From: Flavobacteriaceae bacterium UBA3440
Lineage (GTDB): Bacteria; Bacteroidota; Bacteroidia; Flavobacteriales; Flavobacteriaceae
Assembly (NCBI GenBank): GCA_002378585.1
Contig: DFSJ01000044.1
Location: 1,683-7,541, forward strand
Reading direction: 5' to 3'
DNA: 5,859 bases
A program made the translations under genes and the position numbers. The notes under the pieces are model-generated. The model had not been told where the DNA came from and searched no databases. It was given only the letters and a program-made list of their open reading frames with translations. Position 1 is the first letter of the stretch, and the number at the start of each line of letters is the position of its first letter. Of this stretch, positions 1-5,859 are shown in pieces.

Positions 1-279
1 TGGAGTGCTCAATACCAAAAATGGAATGGATCTTTGAGGGCACACTACCAATCTGATATGAGAACCCAATCAGGAACAGGACCTATACCGCCCCAAGAAC
101 TGATACCATCCCGTTGGGTGATGGACGCACAGCTCACCTATCTCATTACCCCAGGGGTTCAACTGAAAACAGTGGCTCAGAACCTGACCAATAACAACTA
201 CATGGTGTCGAGAGTTCCTGCAGGGTTAAGACCAGGAATCCCTTTCCACATCATGAGTGGGATTACTTGGCAGTGGTAG
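1..279 (+). CDS. TonB-dependent outer-membrane receptor, C-terminal end (5' partial)
   Basis: The frame is open from base 1 and ends at TAG 277-279, giving the last 92 residues of a larger protein. The segment has alternating polar and aromatic residues typical of outer-membrane beta strands. It contains NLTNNNYMVSRVPAGLRPG (residues 63-81), which resembles the N-x-x-(N/D)-x-x-Y-x-V-S-R-x-P-A-G-x-R-P-G motif near the end of many TonB-dependent receptors, including FecA-like ones. It ends in an aromatic residue (ITWQW), the usual C-terminal signal for BAM-mediated insertion. Such receptors import siderophores, B12 or glycans across the outer membrane using TonB energy. The plug and most of the barrel lie outside the window, so the substrate cannot be named. 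An internal TTG at 34 is not a start, because homologous sequence continues upstream to the edge. The stop codon lies 2 bases from the murQ stop on the other strand. Confidence 0.85.
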   Translation, partial: WSAQYQKWNGSLRAHYQSDMRTQSGTGPIPPQELIPSRWVMDAQLTYLITPGVQLKTVAQNLTNNNYMVSRVPAGLRPGIPFHIMSGITWQW

Positions 280-281
280 TC

Positions 282-1103
282 TTATCCTTTTGAACGATAG
301 GCCTCAACCGCCCGAGCAACAGATCCATAGGTCTTGAGCAGTCTCAAGGCCTCTTCTGTTTCTATGCCCAAGGCTTGTTCGATGTAGGACGCACCCCTAC
401 CCACCAGTTTTTCATTGGTCAACTGCATATGAACCATTTTATGGCCTTCTACCCTTCCAATCCGGATCATATAGGCCGTTGAAATCATATTGAGGATCAA
501 TTTCTGGGAGGTTCCGCTTTTCATGCGGGTACTGCCGGTAACAAACTCAGGCCCCACATCACAAGCAATACCAATATCGGCAGTAAGCGCCAAGGGAGAT
601 CCTGGATTATTGGTAATTCCTGCCGTTAATATCCCTTTTGCCCGACAAGCTTCTATGCCCCCCAAAACATAGGGCGTAGTACCGGATGCAGCGATACCAA
701 CGACCACGTCATGTACATTGATGTCAAATGCCTGTAGGTCAAGCCAAGCCTGGGCTCGGTCATCTTCGGCTCCCTCCACCGCACGGCGTATGGCACCATC
801 TCCACCCGCGATTATACCAATGACTTTGTCGTGAGGCATTCCGTAAGTCGGTGGAATTTCTGAGGCATCCAGCACACCTAATCGCCCACTGGTTCCTGCG
901 CCGATATAGAACAACCTTCCTTGGGGAAACCGTTCCACCAAAGCTTCCACCAATAGCTCGATTTGAGGCAAACACGAAGCCACAGCTAGGGCTACTTTGC
1001 GATCCTCAGCATTGATCGATGCCAATAACTCGGCGGTTGTCTTTTGTTCTAAATGGTCATACAATGAGGGCTGTTCGGTAATACGTATAAACTTCTGATC
1101 CAT
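282..1103 (-). CDS. murQ: N-acetylmuramic acid 6-phosphate etherase MurQ
   Basis: This 273-residue cytoplasmic enzyme cleaves the D-lactyl ether of MurNAc-6-phosphate, giving GlcNAc-6-phosphate and D-lactate, a step of peptidoglycan recycling. It has a single SIS (sugar isomerase) fold. The signature GAGTSGRLGVLDASEIPPTYG-type block spans residues 68-88. Glu82 and Glu113 (in VEGAEDD) line up with the catalytic Glu83 and Glu114 of E. coli MurQ. ASGTTPYVLGG (139-149) and EFVTGSTRMKSGTSQ (186-200) are the phosphate and sugar binding blocks. The protein is slightly shorter than E. coli MurQ (about 300 residues), the difference lying at the two ends, which is normal for Bacteroidota members. The ATG at 1101-1103 follows the anmK stop by 3 bases with no clear Shine-Dalgarno, so translation is probably coupled to anmK. 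No damage is visible. Confidence 0.96.
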   Translation of the reverse strand: MDQKFIRITEQPSLYDHLEQKTTAELLASINAEDRKVALAVASCLPQIELLVEALVERFPQGRLFYIGAGTSGRLGVLDASEIPPTYGMPHDKVIGIIAGGDGAIRRAVEGAEDDRAQAWLDLQAFDINVHDVVVGIAASGTTPYVLGGIEACRAKGILTAGITNNPGSPLALTADIGIACDVGPEFVTGSTRMKSGTSQKLILNMISTAYMIRIGRVEGHKMVHMQLTNEKLVGRGASYIEQALGIETEEALRLLKTYGSVARAVEAYRSKG

Positions 1104-1106
1104 ATA

Positions 1107-2204
1107 TTATTGGGGAAAAAATTGAACACCTGCAATTGAATTAACTCGGGCGCCAGTTACCTCTGCTAAACAGTTCACCTGACCTGCGCGGTGTAAGGCA
1201 CCCATGAATGCGAAAATCAATGCTTCTTTGGCATCTACCAATCCATCTTGAGGAACAACCAGAAAATGTTCGGGCAGATAGCTTTGCAAGCACTGAATCA
1301 AAAATAAATTATGCGCCCCACCCCCCGTGATCAACACTTTTCGATTGTCGGTGGTGAATTGGTTGATGGATTGGGCAATCTGGTAGGCGATGTGGTGGCA
1401 GGCCGTGTGGAGTTGATCTTTGATGTTGTGAAGGGATGTAGCTCGTTGGTCGATAAACAAAGGCCAAACACATTGATTAAACCACTCAACTCCTGTTGAC
1501 TTAGGTCCCTGGATGCGGTAGTACTCCAGGTCGTTTAATGCGGCCAATAGTTCAGGTAACAGATGACCCGAAGCAGCGATTTCACCACCGGCATCGTACT
1601 GATATCCTAATGTCTCCGCCAATCGGTTGAGCAACATATTGCAAATCCCCACATCAAATGCCTTTCTGCTGCCCTGAAATTTCATAGATATATTGCAAAT
1701 CCCCCCTAGGTTCAGACAAAACCCGTATCGACCGAAAAGCAATTCATCCCCAATAGGGACCAGTGGGGCTCCTTGTCCACCCAGGGCCACATCCTGGCTC
1801 CTAAAATCACAAATCACTTCGCTTGCTGAGGCGTTGCTCAAAGACTGACCATCGCCGAGCTGAAACGTATATCCTTGATCTGGTCTGTGGTGTACTGTAT
1901 GTCCATGACTGGCAATTGCATCACAGGTCAATCCCTTGGTTTGCAACCAATTTTTGGCCTGGGCGCCCAACCAAATACCATAATCGCGGTGGGCTAAATC
2001 CAATCGATCTGGCAGATAAGTCAATGCCTCGGAGAGTTCCCGCCTCATCTGGGCCGTATACTCCAGGGTTTGAGCAGCAACTAGGGTGTAGGTCCAACCC
2101 GCTTCCCGCTGCATAAAATCAGCCAAACAAAGGTCTAACCCATCTAAAGAGGTACCTGACATCAACCCTAAAATACGCTGCTTATTCACTGTGAAAAGGT
2201 ACAT
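1107..2204 (-). CDS. anmK: Anhydro-N-acetylmuramic acid kinase AnmK
   Basis: AnmK uses ATP and water to open and phosphorylate 1,6-anhydro-MurNAc, released from peptidoglycan by lytic transglycosylases, giving MurNAc-6-phosphate, the substrate of the next gene, murQ. At 365 residues it is the usual family length. Visible blocks are GLMSGTSLDG (13-22, ATP phosphate loop of the ASKHA fold), ASHGHTVHH (98-106), DFRSQDVALGGQGAPLVP (133-150), NLGGICNIS (165-173), FDVGICNMLLN (183-193) with Asp184 at the place of the catalytic base, DAGGEIAASG (204-213), and LITGGGAHN (291-299, second nucleotide-binding loop). FDVGICN replaces the FDTGPGN of proteobacterial enzymes; Bacteroidota members vary here, so I do not read it as a defect. 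The ATG at 2202-2204 lies 12 codons before the first motif, as in E. coli, and a GAGGA sits 6 bases upstream of it (2211-2215 on the minus strand). It is the first gene of the minus-strand pair. Confidence 0.96.
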   Translation of the reverse strand: MYLFTVNKQRILGLMSGTSLDGLDLCLADFMQREAGWTYTLVAAQTLEYTAQMRRELSEALTYLPDRLDLAHRDYGIWLGAQAKNWLQTKGLTCDAIASHGHTVHHRPDQGYTFQLGDGQSLSNASASEVICDFRSQDVALGGQGAPLVPIGDELLFGRYGFCLNLGGICNISMKFQGSRKAFDVGICNMLLNRLAETLGYQYDAGGEIAASGHLLPELLAALNDLEYYRIQGPKSTGVEWFNQCVWPLFIDQRATSLHNIKDQLHTACHHIAYQIAQSINQFTTDNRKVLITGGGAHNLFLIQCLQSYLPEHFLVVPQDGLVDAKEALIFAFMGALHRAGQVNCLAEVTGARVNSIAGVQFFPQ

Positions 2205-2225
2205 TTTTTGTCCTCAGGATTTGTT

Positions 2226-2233
2226 TATCTTTG
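2226..2233 (+). promoter_or_regulatory. Candidate Bacteroidota promoter (-7 box) for the udk-divIC-mutAB cluster
   Basis: TATCTTTG at 2226-2233 matches the Bacteroidota -7 consensus TAnnTTTG exactly. It sits in the only gap between divergent genes and points toward udk. The nearest -33-like TTG is at 2208-2210, 15 bases upstream of the box, which is shorter than the roughly 17-23 usually seen, so that half is weak. Transcription would begin about 2238-2242, at or just before the first udk ATG. An exact match to this six-base pattern is expected about once or twice per strand in a window this size, so its position carries most of the weight. Confidence 0.5.
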
Positions 2234-2239
2234 AAAAAA

Positions 2240-2860
2240 ATGAACCCCATGCTCATCATTGGAATTGCTGGAGGAACCGGTTGTGGCAAAACCACAGTGG
2301 TTCAGCAAATGGTTGAGGCGCTCTCTAATGACCAAGTGAGCGTGCTTTCTCAAGACAACTACTACAAAGACCTGTCGCACCTAGATTTTGAATCCAGGTG
2401 CACCACAAATTTTGACCATCCCAACGCCATTGATTTTGAACTGCTTAAATCCCACCTGAACGATCTGAAATCTGGTCGTGCGATCAAGCAACCCGTCTAT
2501 TCATTTGAACAACACAACCGGACTGAAGAGTTCGTCTTGGTGCAACCCACATCAGTGGTCATTGTAGAGGGAATTTTGGTGCTTTCTGACCCTGAACTCA
2601 GGGCGCTTTACGACATTCGCATTTACGTGGAGGCAGATGCTGATGAACGACTGATCAGAAGGCTTAAACGGGATGTACAGGAAAGGGGAAGGGACACTCA
2701 GGAAGTTCTGGAGCGTTACCAAACCACCCTAAAACCGATGCACGAAGCCTTTATTGAGCCCTGTAAAGCCCACTGTGACCTGATCATTCCCAACAACCAC
2801 TACAACACAGTGGCCATAGACGTAGTAAAAGCAGTTATTCACCAAAAATTACAATCGTGA
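2240..2860 (+). CDS. udk: Uridine kinase Udk
   Basis: Udk phosphorylates uridine and cytidine to UMP and CMP in pyrimidine salvage, in the cytoplasm. With the start used here it has 206 residues, close to the family's roughly 200-215. The Walker A loop GIAGGTGCGKTT is at residues 8-19. QDNYYKDLSHLDFE and TNFDHPNAIDFELL form the nucleoside-binding and lid region, followed by QPVYSFEQHNRTEE, the Walker B-like VVIVEGILVLSD, and the arginine-rich lid RLIRRLKRDVQERGRD. All are standard for Udk/phosphoribulokinase-family kinases. A TTG at 2231 also opens this frame but overlaps the candidate -7 box, so it is unlikely to be transcribed. ATG 2240 is the first realistic start; ATG 2249 (MLIIGIAGG, 203 residues) is equally plausible and matches the N-terminus I recall for Bacteroidota homologues. 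Its stop overlaps the next start by 4 bases (GTGA). Confidence 0.95.
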   Translation: MNPMLIIGIAGGTGCGKTTVVQQMVEALSNDQVSVLSQDNYYKDLSHLDFESRCTTNFDHPNAIDFELLKSHLNDLKSGRAIKQPVYSFEQHNRTEEFVLVQPTSVVIVEGILVLSDPELRALYDIRIYVEADADERLIRRLKRDVQERGRDTQEVLERYQTTLKPMHEAFIEPCKAHCDLIIPNNHYNTVAIDVVKAVIHQKLQS

Positions 2861-3192
2861 TCAGTCGCTTCAATCGTTGGAAAGAAAAAACTTGGTTTAA
2901 AACCATCACCAACATCTATGTGGTTATACTAAGCGTTTTTGCCATATGGATGTTGTTTTTTGACACCAACTCGCTCATGATACAACGAGAGTTGCAACAT
3001 GAAATCGATGAACTTGAAGCCCAGAAAATATTTCTGATTCAAGAAATCAATAAAGATCGCGCAGCCTTAAAGGAATTGAATCGACCTGAAGCGATGGAAA
3101 AGGTAGCTCGGGAGAAATATCAATACCACAGAGCTGACGAAGATGTGTACCTCATAGAGTTTAAAGACAGTATTAACCCTCAAGATGAATAG
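2857..3192 (+). CDS. DivIC/FtsB-family septum formation initiator
   Basis: This is a 111-residue bitopic inner-membrane protein of the septum formation initiator family (DivIC/FtsB), which bridges early and late divisome proteins and helps activate septal peptidoglycan synthesis. A short basic cytoplasmic N-terminus (residues 1-15, rich in K and R) is followed by one membrane segment (about 16-35, TITNIYVVILSVFAIWMLFF). Next comes DTNSL, common in Bacteroidota members, and then a charged heptad-like coiled coil (about 42-76). The conserved extracytoplasmic end EKVAREKYQYHRADEDVYLIEF (81-102) matches the family's A-R-E-x-Y block with an E-D-V-Y/F-x-I close. The start is GTG 2857, overlapping the udk stop as GTGA; no ATG lies between it and the membrane segment. 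The protein ends 8 bases inside the first possible mutA codon. DivIC and FtsB cannot be told apart from sequence alone, so no symbol is given. Confidence 0.9.
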   Translation: MISRFNRWKEKTWFKTITNIYVVILSVFAIWMLFFDTNSLMIQRELQHEIDELEAQKIFLIQEINKDRAALKELNRPEAMEKVAREKYQYHRADEDVYLIEFKDSINPQDE

Positions 3193-4540
3193 CGAAAATC
3201 CCATGGAGGAACCCATGCGGTTCAATGCCCAACAGTGGAAACAACTGCTGCAATGGCAACTCGATGGAAAAAGCTACCAAGAGTTGATCAGTCCGGAAAT
3301 CGAGGGCATTCAAATCAAACCCTTTTACGACGCGGAAGATCTTCCAAAAACAGTACCCGATTTAGAGCACCCCAAAAAGGTTTACCTGCAAGAGCGCATC
3401 CGGTCAAAAGATGATCAACAGGGTTGGATTAGCGCCCAAGAAGCACTAGCCAAAGGTGCTGACAACCTGCGCATCACCTGGTTAGGGTCATCAACTGACG
3501 CCTTGGCGCTGATGAATAAACTCGGAGCATTTCCTGTGGTTCAACATTGGGTATTTTACAGCGTCACAGAAGAGTTCATCGATCAATTCTCCAGATTATC
3601 ACCTGCTGTCAAGGATACCGTTCGTATTGAATGGGATCCATTGGCCATGCTCGCTATCACGGGGAATTGGGTGACAACCCAACAAAATGATCTAGCTCAT
3701 TGGCGGCAAATGCATACCCTTCTGGCTTTAGATCATCTGTGTATCGATGTTTCAAGGTATCAAGAGTCTGGAGGATCAATCATCCAACAACTGGCCTACA
3801 CTATGGCTCAGTTGGAAGTGTATTTTAATTTATTACCCGAGCCCCTAAAGTCATCAGACCAAGTGATCAGCCAGGTACACGTGTACACCGTGAACAGCGG
3901 AGATTACTTTATGGAAATGGCTAAAATCAAGGCTTTGCGTTGGTTGGTTGTTTCGATGGGATCCTGGTATGGACTTTCGCTGACTTGTCACGTAACGGTT
4001 CGGCCCTCAAGAAGAAACAAAACAGCCTACCACACCACTCAGAACACCTTGAAAAGCGCAGCGGAATTGCTCAGTGGACTAATGGGTGGGGCCAGTGCAC
4101 TGGCCCCACTCGCCCATAATGAATTGATTCAAAGCGGTGATGTTCAAGCCCAACAAGAGGCCTTCCACCAACTGGCCATTTTAGTGCATGAAACTGGTTT
4201 GGTGGGACAAGACCTAGGTGCGGGAAGTTATTATGTCGCATATTTAACCGATCAGTGGGCGCAAAAGGCATTGGCCCTGAATCAATCGATCAGAAATTCA
4301 GGGGGTTGGATCAAAGCCATGAATCAGGGCATCATCCAGCAAAAAATAGAACAACACCACGAGAAAACACTCAAAGCTTATCAAGCTTTGGAGAGAAAAC
4401 AACCTTCAGATAAGGATTTGGATACCACGCACTGGACTAAGTCGCCATTTAGCCGATTTGTTCCAAAAAAAACATCCATTGCCCTACTTCCGGTTCGGAG
4501 ATTGTCTGAGGCAGATGAACGAAAATGGTACCGCCTGTGA
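3185..4540 (+). CDS. mutA: Methylmalonyl-CoA mutase, small (non-catalytic) subunit
   Basis: This is the small subunit of the heterodimeric B12-dependent mutase that interconverts (R)-methylmalonyl-CoA and succinyl-CoA. It resembles the TIM-barrel half of MutB but serves a structural role. Family features in order are [20 protein letters not shown] (17-35), [13 protein letters not shown] (40-52), a barrel core with ITGNW (158-162), [21 protein letters not shown] (188-208), [11 protein letters not shown] (244-254), [19 protein letters not shown] (269-287), and [20 protein letters not shown] (346-365). At 451 residues it ends after the barrel and linker, without the degenerate cobalamin-binding domain found in long (about 600-residue) actinobacterial and human-type proteins; the short form is usual in Flavobacteriia as I recall it. 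The start is uncertain: ATG 3185 overlaps divIC by 8 bases, ATG 3203 is possible, and ATG 3215 has a GGAGGA at 3205-3210 just upstream. The mutB frame begins inside its last codons. A perfect 24-bp palindrome lies at codons 301-309. Confidence 0.93.
   Translation: MNSENPMEEPMRFNAQQWKQLLQWQLDGKSYQELISPEIEGIQIKPFYDAEDLPKTVPDLEHPKKVYLQERIRSKDDQQGWISAQEALAKGADNLRITWLGSSTDALALMNKLGAFPVVQHWVFYSVTEEFIDQFSRLSPAVKDTVRIEWDPLAMLAITGNWVTTQQNDLAHWRQMHTLLALDHLCIDVSRYQESGGSIIQQLAYTMAQLEVYFNLLPEPLKSSDQVISQVHVYTVNSGDYFMEMAKIKALRWLVVSMGSWYGLSLTCHVTVRPSRRNKTAYHTTQNTLKSAAELLSGLMGGASALAPLAHNELIQSGDVQAQQEAFHQLAILVHETGLVGQDLGAGSYYVAYLTDQWAQKALALNQSIRNSGGWIKAMNQGIIQQKIEQHHEKTLKAYQALERKQPSDKDLDTTHWTKSPFSRFVPKKTSIALLPVRRLSEADERKWYRL
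4086..4109. repeat. Perfect 24-bp palindrome within mutA
   Basis: The half-site GTGGGGCCAGTG (4086-4097) is followed without spacer by its exact reverse complement CACTGGCCCCAC (4098-4109). As RNA it would fold into a 10-bp GC-rich stem with a TGCA tetraloop. G-T at 4085/4110, G-C at 4084/4111 and T-G at 4083/4112 would extend the stem with wobble pairs. It encodes part of GGASALAPL in mutA. There is no T-run after it, so it does not look like an intrinsic terminator. It may be a chance product of template-switch correction of an imperfect repeat, an internal mRNA hairpin, or a dispersed repeat. Only a genome-wide search would tell. Confidence 0.9.
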
Positions 4541-5859
4541 AACGCAAAGGAACACATGACGAACTCCAGGGAAGTGCATTTGTGGAACAAGCTTCCTGGC
4601 ACCAGGGAATGATCGCTGGAAAATCGCCTTTTCTCAGAGGGCCTTATTTGAGTATGTACGTACATAAGCCTTGGACCATACGGCAATATGCGGGATTTTC
4701 CACGGCTGCCCAAAGCAATGAATTTTACAAAAAGAACTTGGCCGCTGGCCAGACGGGATTATCTATAGCCTTTGACTTACCCACACATAGAGGCTATGAT
4801 AGTGCTGCGGATGAAGCTGTAGCAGATGTGGGGAAAGCGGGTGTAGCCATAGATACTTTAGACGATATGTGTGCGCTTTTTGAGGGAATTGATATGAGCA
4901 AAGTATCCGTGTCCATGACCATGAATGGAGCGGTACTTCCCATTATGGCGTTTTACATTGCTGCAGCACAGAGACAGGGAGTGGAACAGCACCAACTCAG
5001 GGGGACGATTCAAAATGACATCCTTAAGGAATTCATGGTGCGCAACACCTACATATATCCTCCTGAAGCTTCTATGGAAGTAGTGGCCCAGGTGATGGAA
5101 TACTGCACCCACAAAATGCCTTTATTTAACAGCATCAGTATTTCGGGTTACCACCTTCAAGAGGCGGGTGCTTCAACAGCGCAAGAATTGGCCTACACTT
5201 TGGCCGATGGGTGGGCCTATGTGCGCGCGGCCCAAGAAAAGGGATTATCGGTAGATGACATTGGGCCAAGACTTTCATTTTTTTGGGGAATCAGCATGCG
5301 CTGTGTCGATGAACTAGCCAAATTGAGGGCGGCCAGGGTTTTGTGGTGCCGCATCATGAAACTCATGGGGGCCAAGAATGAAAAATCATGGGCTTTAAAA
5401 ACACACGCACAAACCAGCGGATGGAGCTTGACTGCACAATGGCCCAAAAACAACTTGACTCGAACAGCGGTTGAGGCAATTTCTGCCGTACTGGGAGGAA
5501 CTCAAAGTCTGCACACCAACTCATTTGACGAAGCTTTAGCGCTGCCTACGGATGACTCTGCCCGATGGGCTCGAAATACACAAATTTATCTGCAAGGTGA
5601 AGCAGGATTGACCCGACCCATAGATCCATTAGGTGGAAGTTATTTACTGGAAGAAAGAACCTTGTCATTAATTGATGAGGCTTGGGAAATGATCACAGAT
5701 ATTGAACAGCTGGGTGGAATGACCCAATATGTTTTGGCAGGTACCCCCAAGAAGTCGATTCTGAAGGCTGCTGCCAAAACTCAAGCGCAAATCGATGCGG
5801 GTACCTACCCGATTGTTGGGGTCAATGCATTTATCGCTCACGAACTTGAAAAGCCACAT
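4525..5859 (+). CDS. mutB: Methylmalonyl-CoA mutase, large (catalytic) subunit, 3' partial
   Basis: This is the catalytic subunit that rearranges methylmalonyl-CoA and succinyl-CoA by adenosylcobalamin radical chemistry, linking propionate or odd-chain metabolism to the TCA cycle. The frame stays open for 445 codons to the window edge. Residues match P. shermanii MutB at a constant offset of 34: Tyr41 (75), Tyr55 (89), Gln163 (197), Arg173 (207), Tyr209 and His210 (243/244), Arg249, Ser251, His294, Gln296, Gln327 and Glu336 (370). Tyr89 and Arg207 equivalents mark methylmalonyl-CoA rather than isobutyryl-CoA specificity. Blocks seen include [32 protein letters not shown] (160-180, family-typical), SISISGYH and QTSGWSLT. 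The DxHxxG cobalamin-binding domain would lie past the edge and cannot be checked. An in-frame stop at 4516-4518 limits the start: ATG 4525 overlaps mutA by 16 bases, and GTG 4537 would give a 4-base GTGA overlap. The N-terminus before RGPY is only about 38 residues. Confidence 0.95.
   Translation, partial: MVPPVKRKGTHDELQGSAFVEQASWHQGMIAGKSPFLRGPYLSMYVHKPWTIRQYAGFSTAAQSNEFYKKNLAAGQTGLSIAFDLPTHRGYDSAADEAVADVGKAGVAIDTLDDMCALFEGIDMSKVSVSMTMNGAVLPIMAFYIAAAQRQGVEQHQLRGTIQNDILKEFMVRNTYIYPPEASMEVVAQVMEYCTHKMPLFNSISISGYHLQEAGASTAQELAYTLADGWAYVRAAQEKGLSVDDIGPRLSFFWGISMRCVDELAKLRAARVLWCRIMKLMGAKNEKSWALKTHAQTSGWSLTAQWPKNNLTRTAVEAISAVLGGTQSLHTNSFDEALALPTDDSARWARNTQIYLQGEAGLTRPIDPLGGSYLLEERTLSLIDEAWEMITDIEQLGGMTQYVLAGTPKKSILKAAAKTQAQIDAGTYPIVGVNAFIAHELEKPH

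Noticed and set aside
1279..1286. TAGCTTTG on the + strand, an exact TAnnTTTG
   Set aside because: It lies inside anmK on the antisense strand with no gene downstream on that strand, and about one such match is expected by chance.
1823..2116. 97-codon + strand open frame antisense to anmK
   Set aside because: It lies wholly within a strongly conserved gene on the other strand, its translation has no recognisable domain and an unusual composition, and it has no promoter or ribosome site.
2231..2239. TTG at 2231 as the udk start
   Set aside because: It overlaps the candidate -7 promoter box and adds only Met-Lys-Lys before ATG 2240; family N-termini begin nearer the P-loop.
4372..4390. Inverted repeat CAAAGCTT-ATC-AAGCTTTG in mutA
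   Set aside because: An 8-bp stem with a 3-base loop is expected about once by chance in a window this size, and no T-run follows it.
4381..4713. 110-codon minus-strand open frame across the mutA-mutB junction
   Set aside because: The + strand is clearly coding in both genes and this translation has no family features; it is a shadow frame.
5581..5588. CAAATTTA, a minus-strand TAnnTTTG match inside mutB
   Set aside because: There is no minus-strand gene downstream of it, so it is most likely a chance match.
1..5859. Mobile element, CRISPR array, toxin-antitoxin or defence system
   Set aside because: No transposase, integrase, direct-repeat array or tRNA was seen, and every stretch is accounted for by recognised housekeeping genes.

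Overview
The window looks like a piece of a Bacteroidota chromosome, probably from the Flavobacteriales or a close relative. This rests on the protein families present (a TonB-dependent receptor tail, a Bacteroidota-type DivIC/FtsB, a short methylmalonyl-CoA mutase small subunit without a B12 domain). It is supported by an exact match to the Bacteroidota -7 promoter consensus TAnnTTTG in the only real intergenic gap, and by mostly weak Shine-Dalgarno sequences. Placement below phylum is inference. Gene density is very high, and no RNA gene, insertion sequence, CRISPR array or phage element was seen.

Left edge (1-279, + strand): the last 92 residues of a TonB-dependent outer-membrane receptor. 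It meets the next gene tail to tail with only 2 bases between the stop codons.

Minus-strand pair (2204 down to 282): anmK followed by murQ, 3 bases apart. These are two consecutive steps of cell-wall sugar recycling. AnmK opens and phosphorylates 1,6-anhydro-MurNAc to MurNAc-6-phosphate, and MurQ removes the lactyl ether to give GlcNAc-6-phosphate and D-lactate.

Divergent gap (2205-2239): 35 bases between anmK and udk, with a candidate promoter for the rightward genes. Its position would give udk an almost leaderless mRNA and rules out an upstream TTG as the udk start.

Plus-strand cluster (2240 to the right edge): udk (uridine kinase), a divIC/ftsB-like division gene, mutA and mutB (methylmalonyl-CoA mutase small and large subunits). 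Neighbouring reading frames overlap by 4, 8 and 4-16 bases, so they are almost certainly co-transcribed. mutB runs off the right edge before its expected cobalamin-binding domain. Its visible active-site residues fit a true methylmalonyl-CoA mutase, with some unusual substitutions and a short N-terminus.

The window is mostly ordinary housekeeping and I do not see a new biological system. The oddest signal is a perfect 24-bp palindrome inside mutA (4086-4109), which is very unlikely by chance and not required by the protein family.
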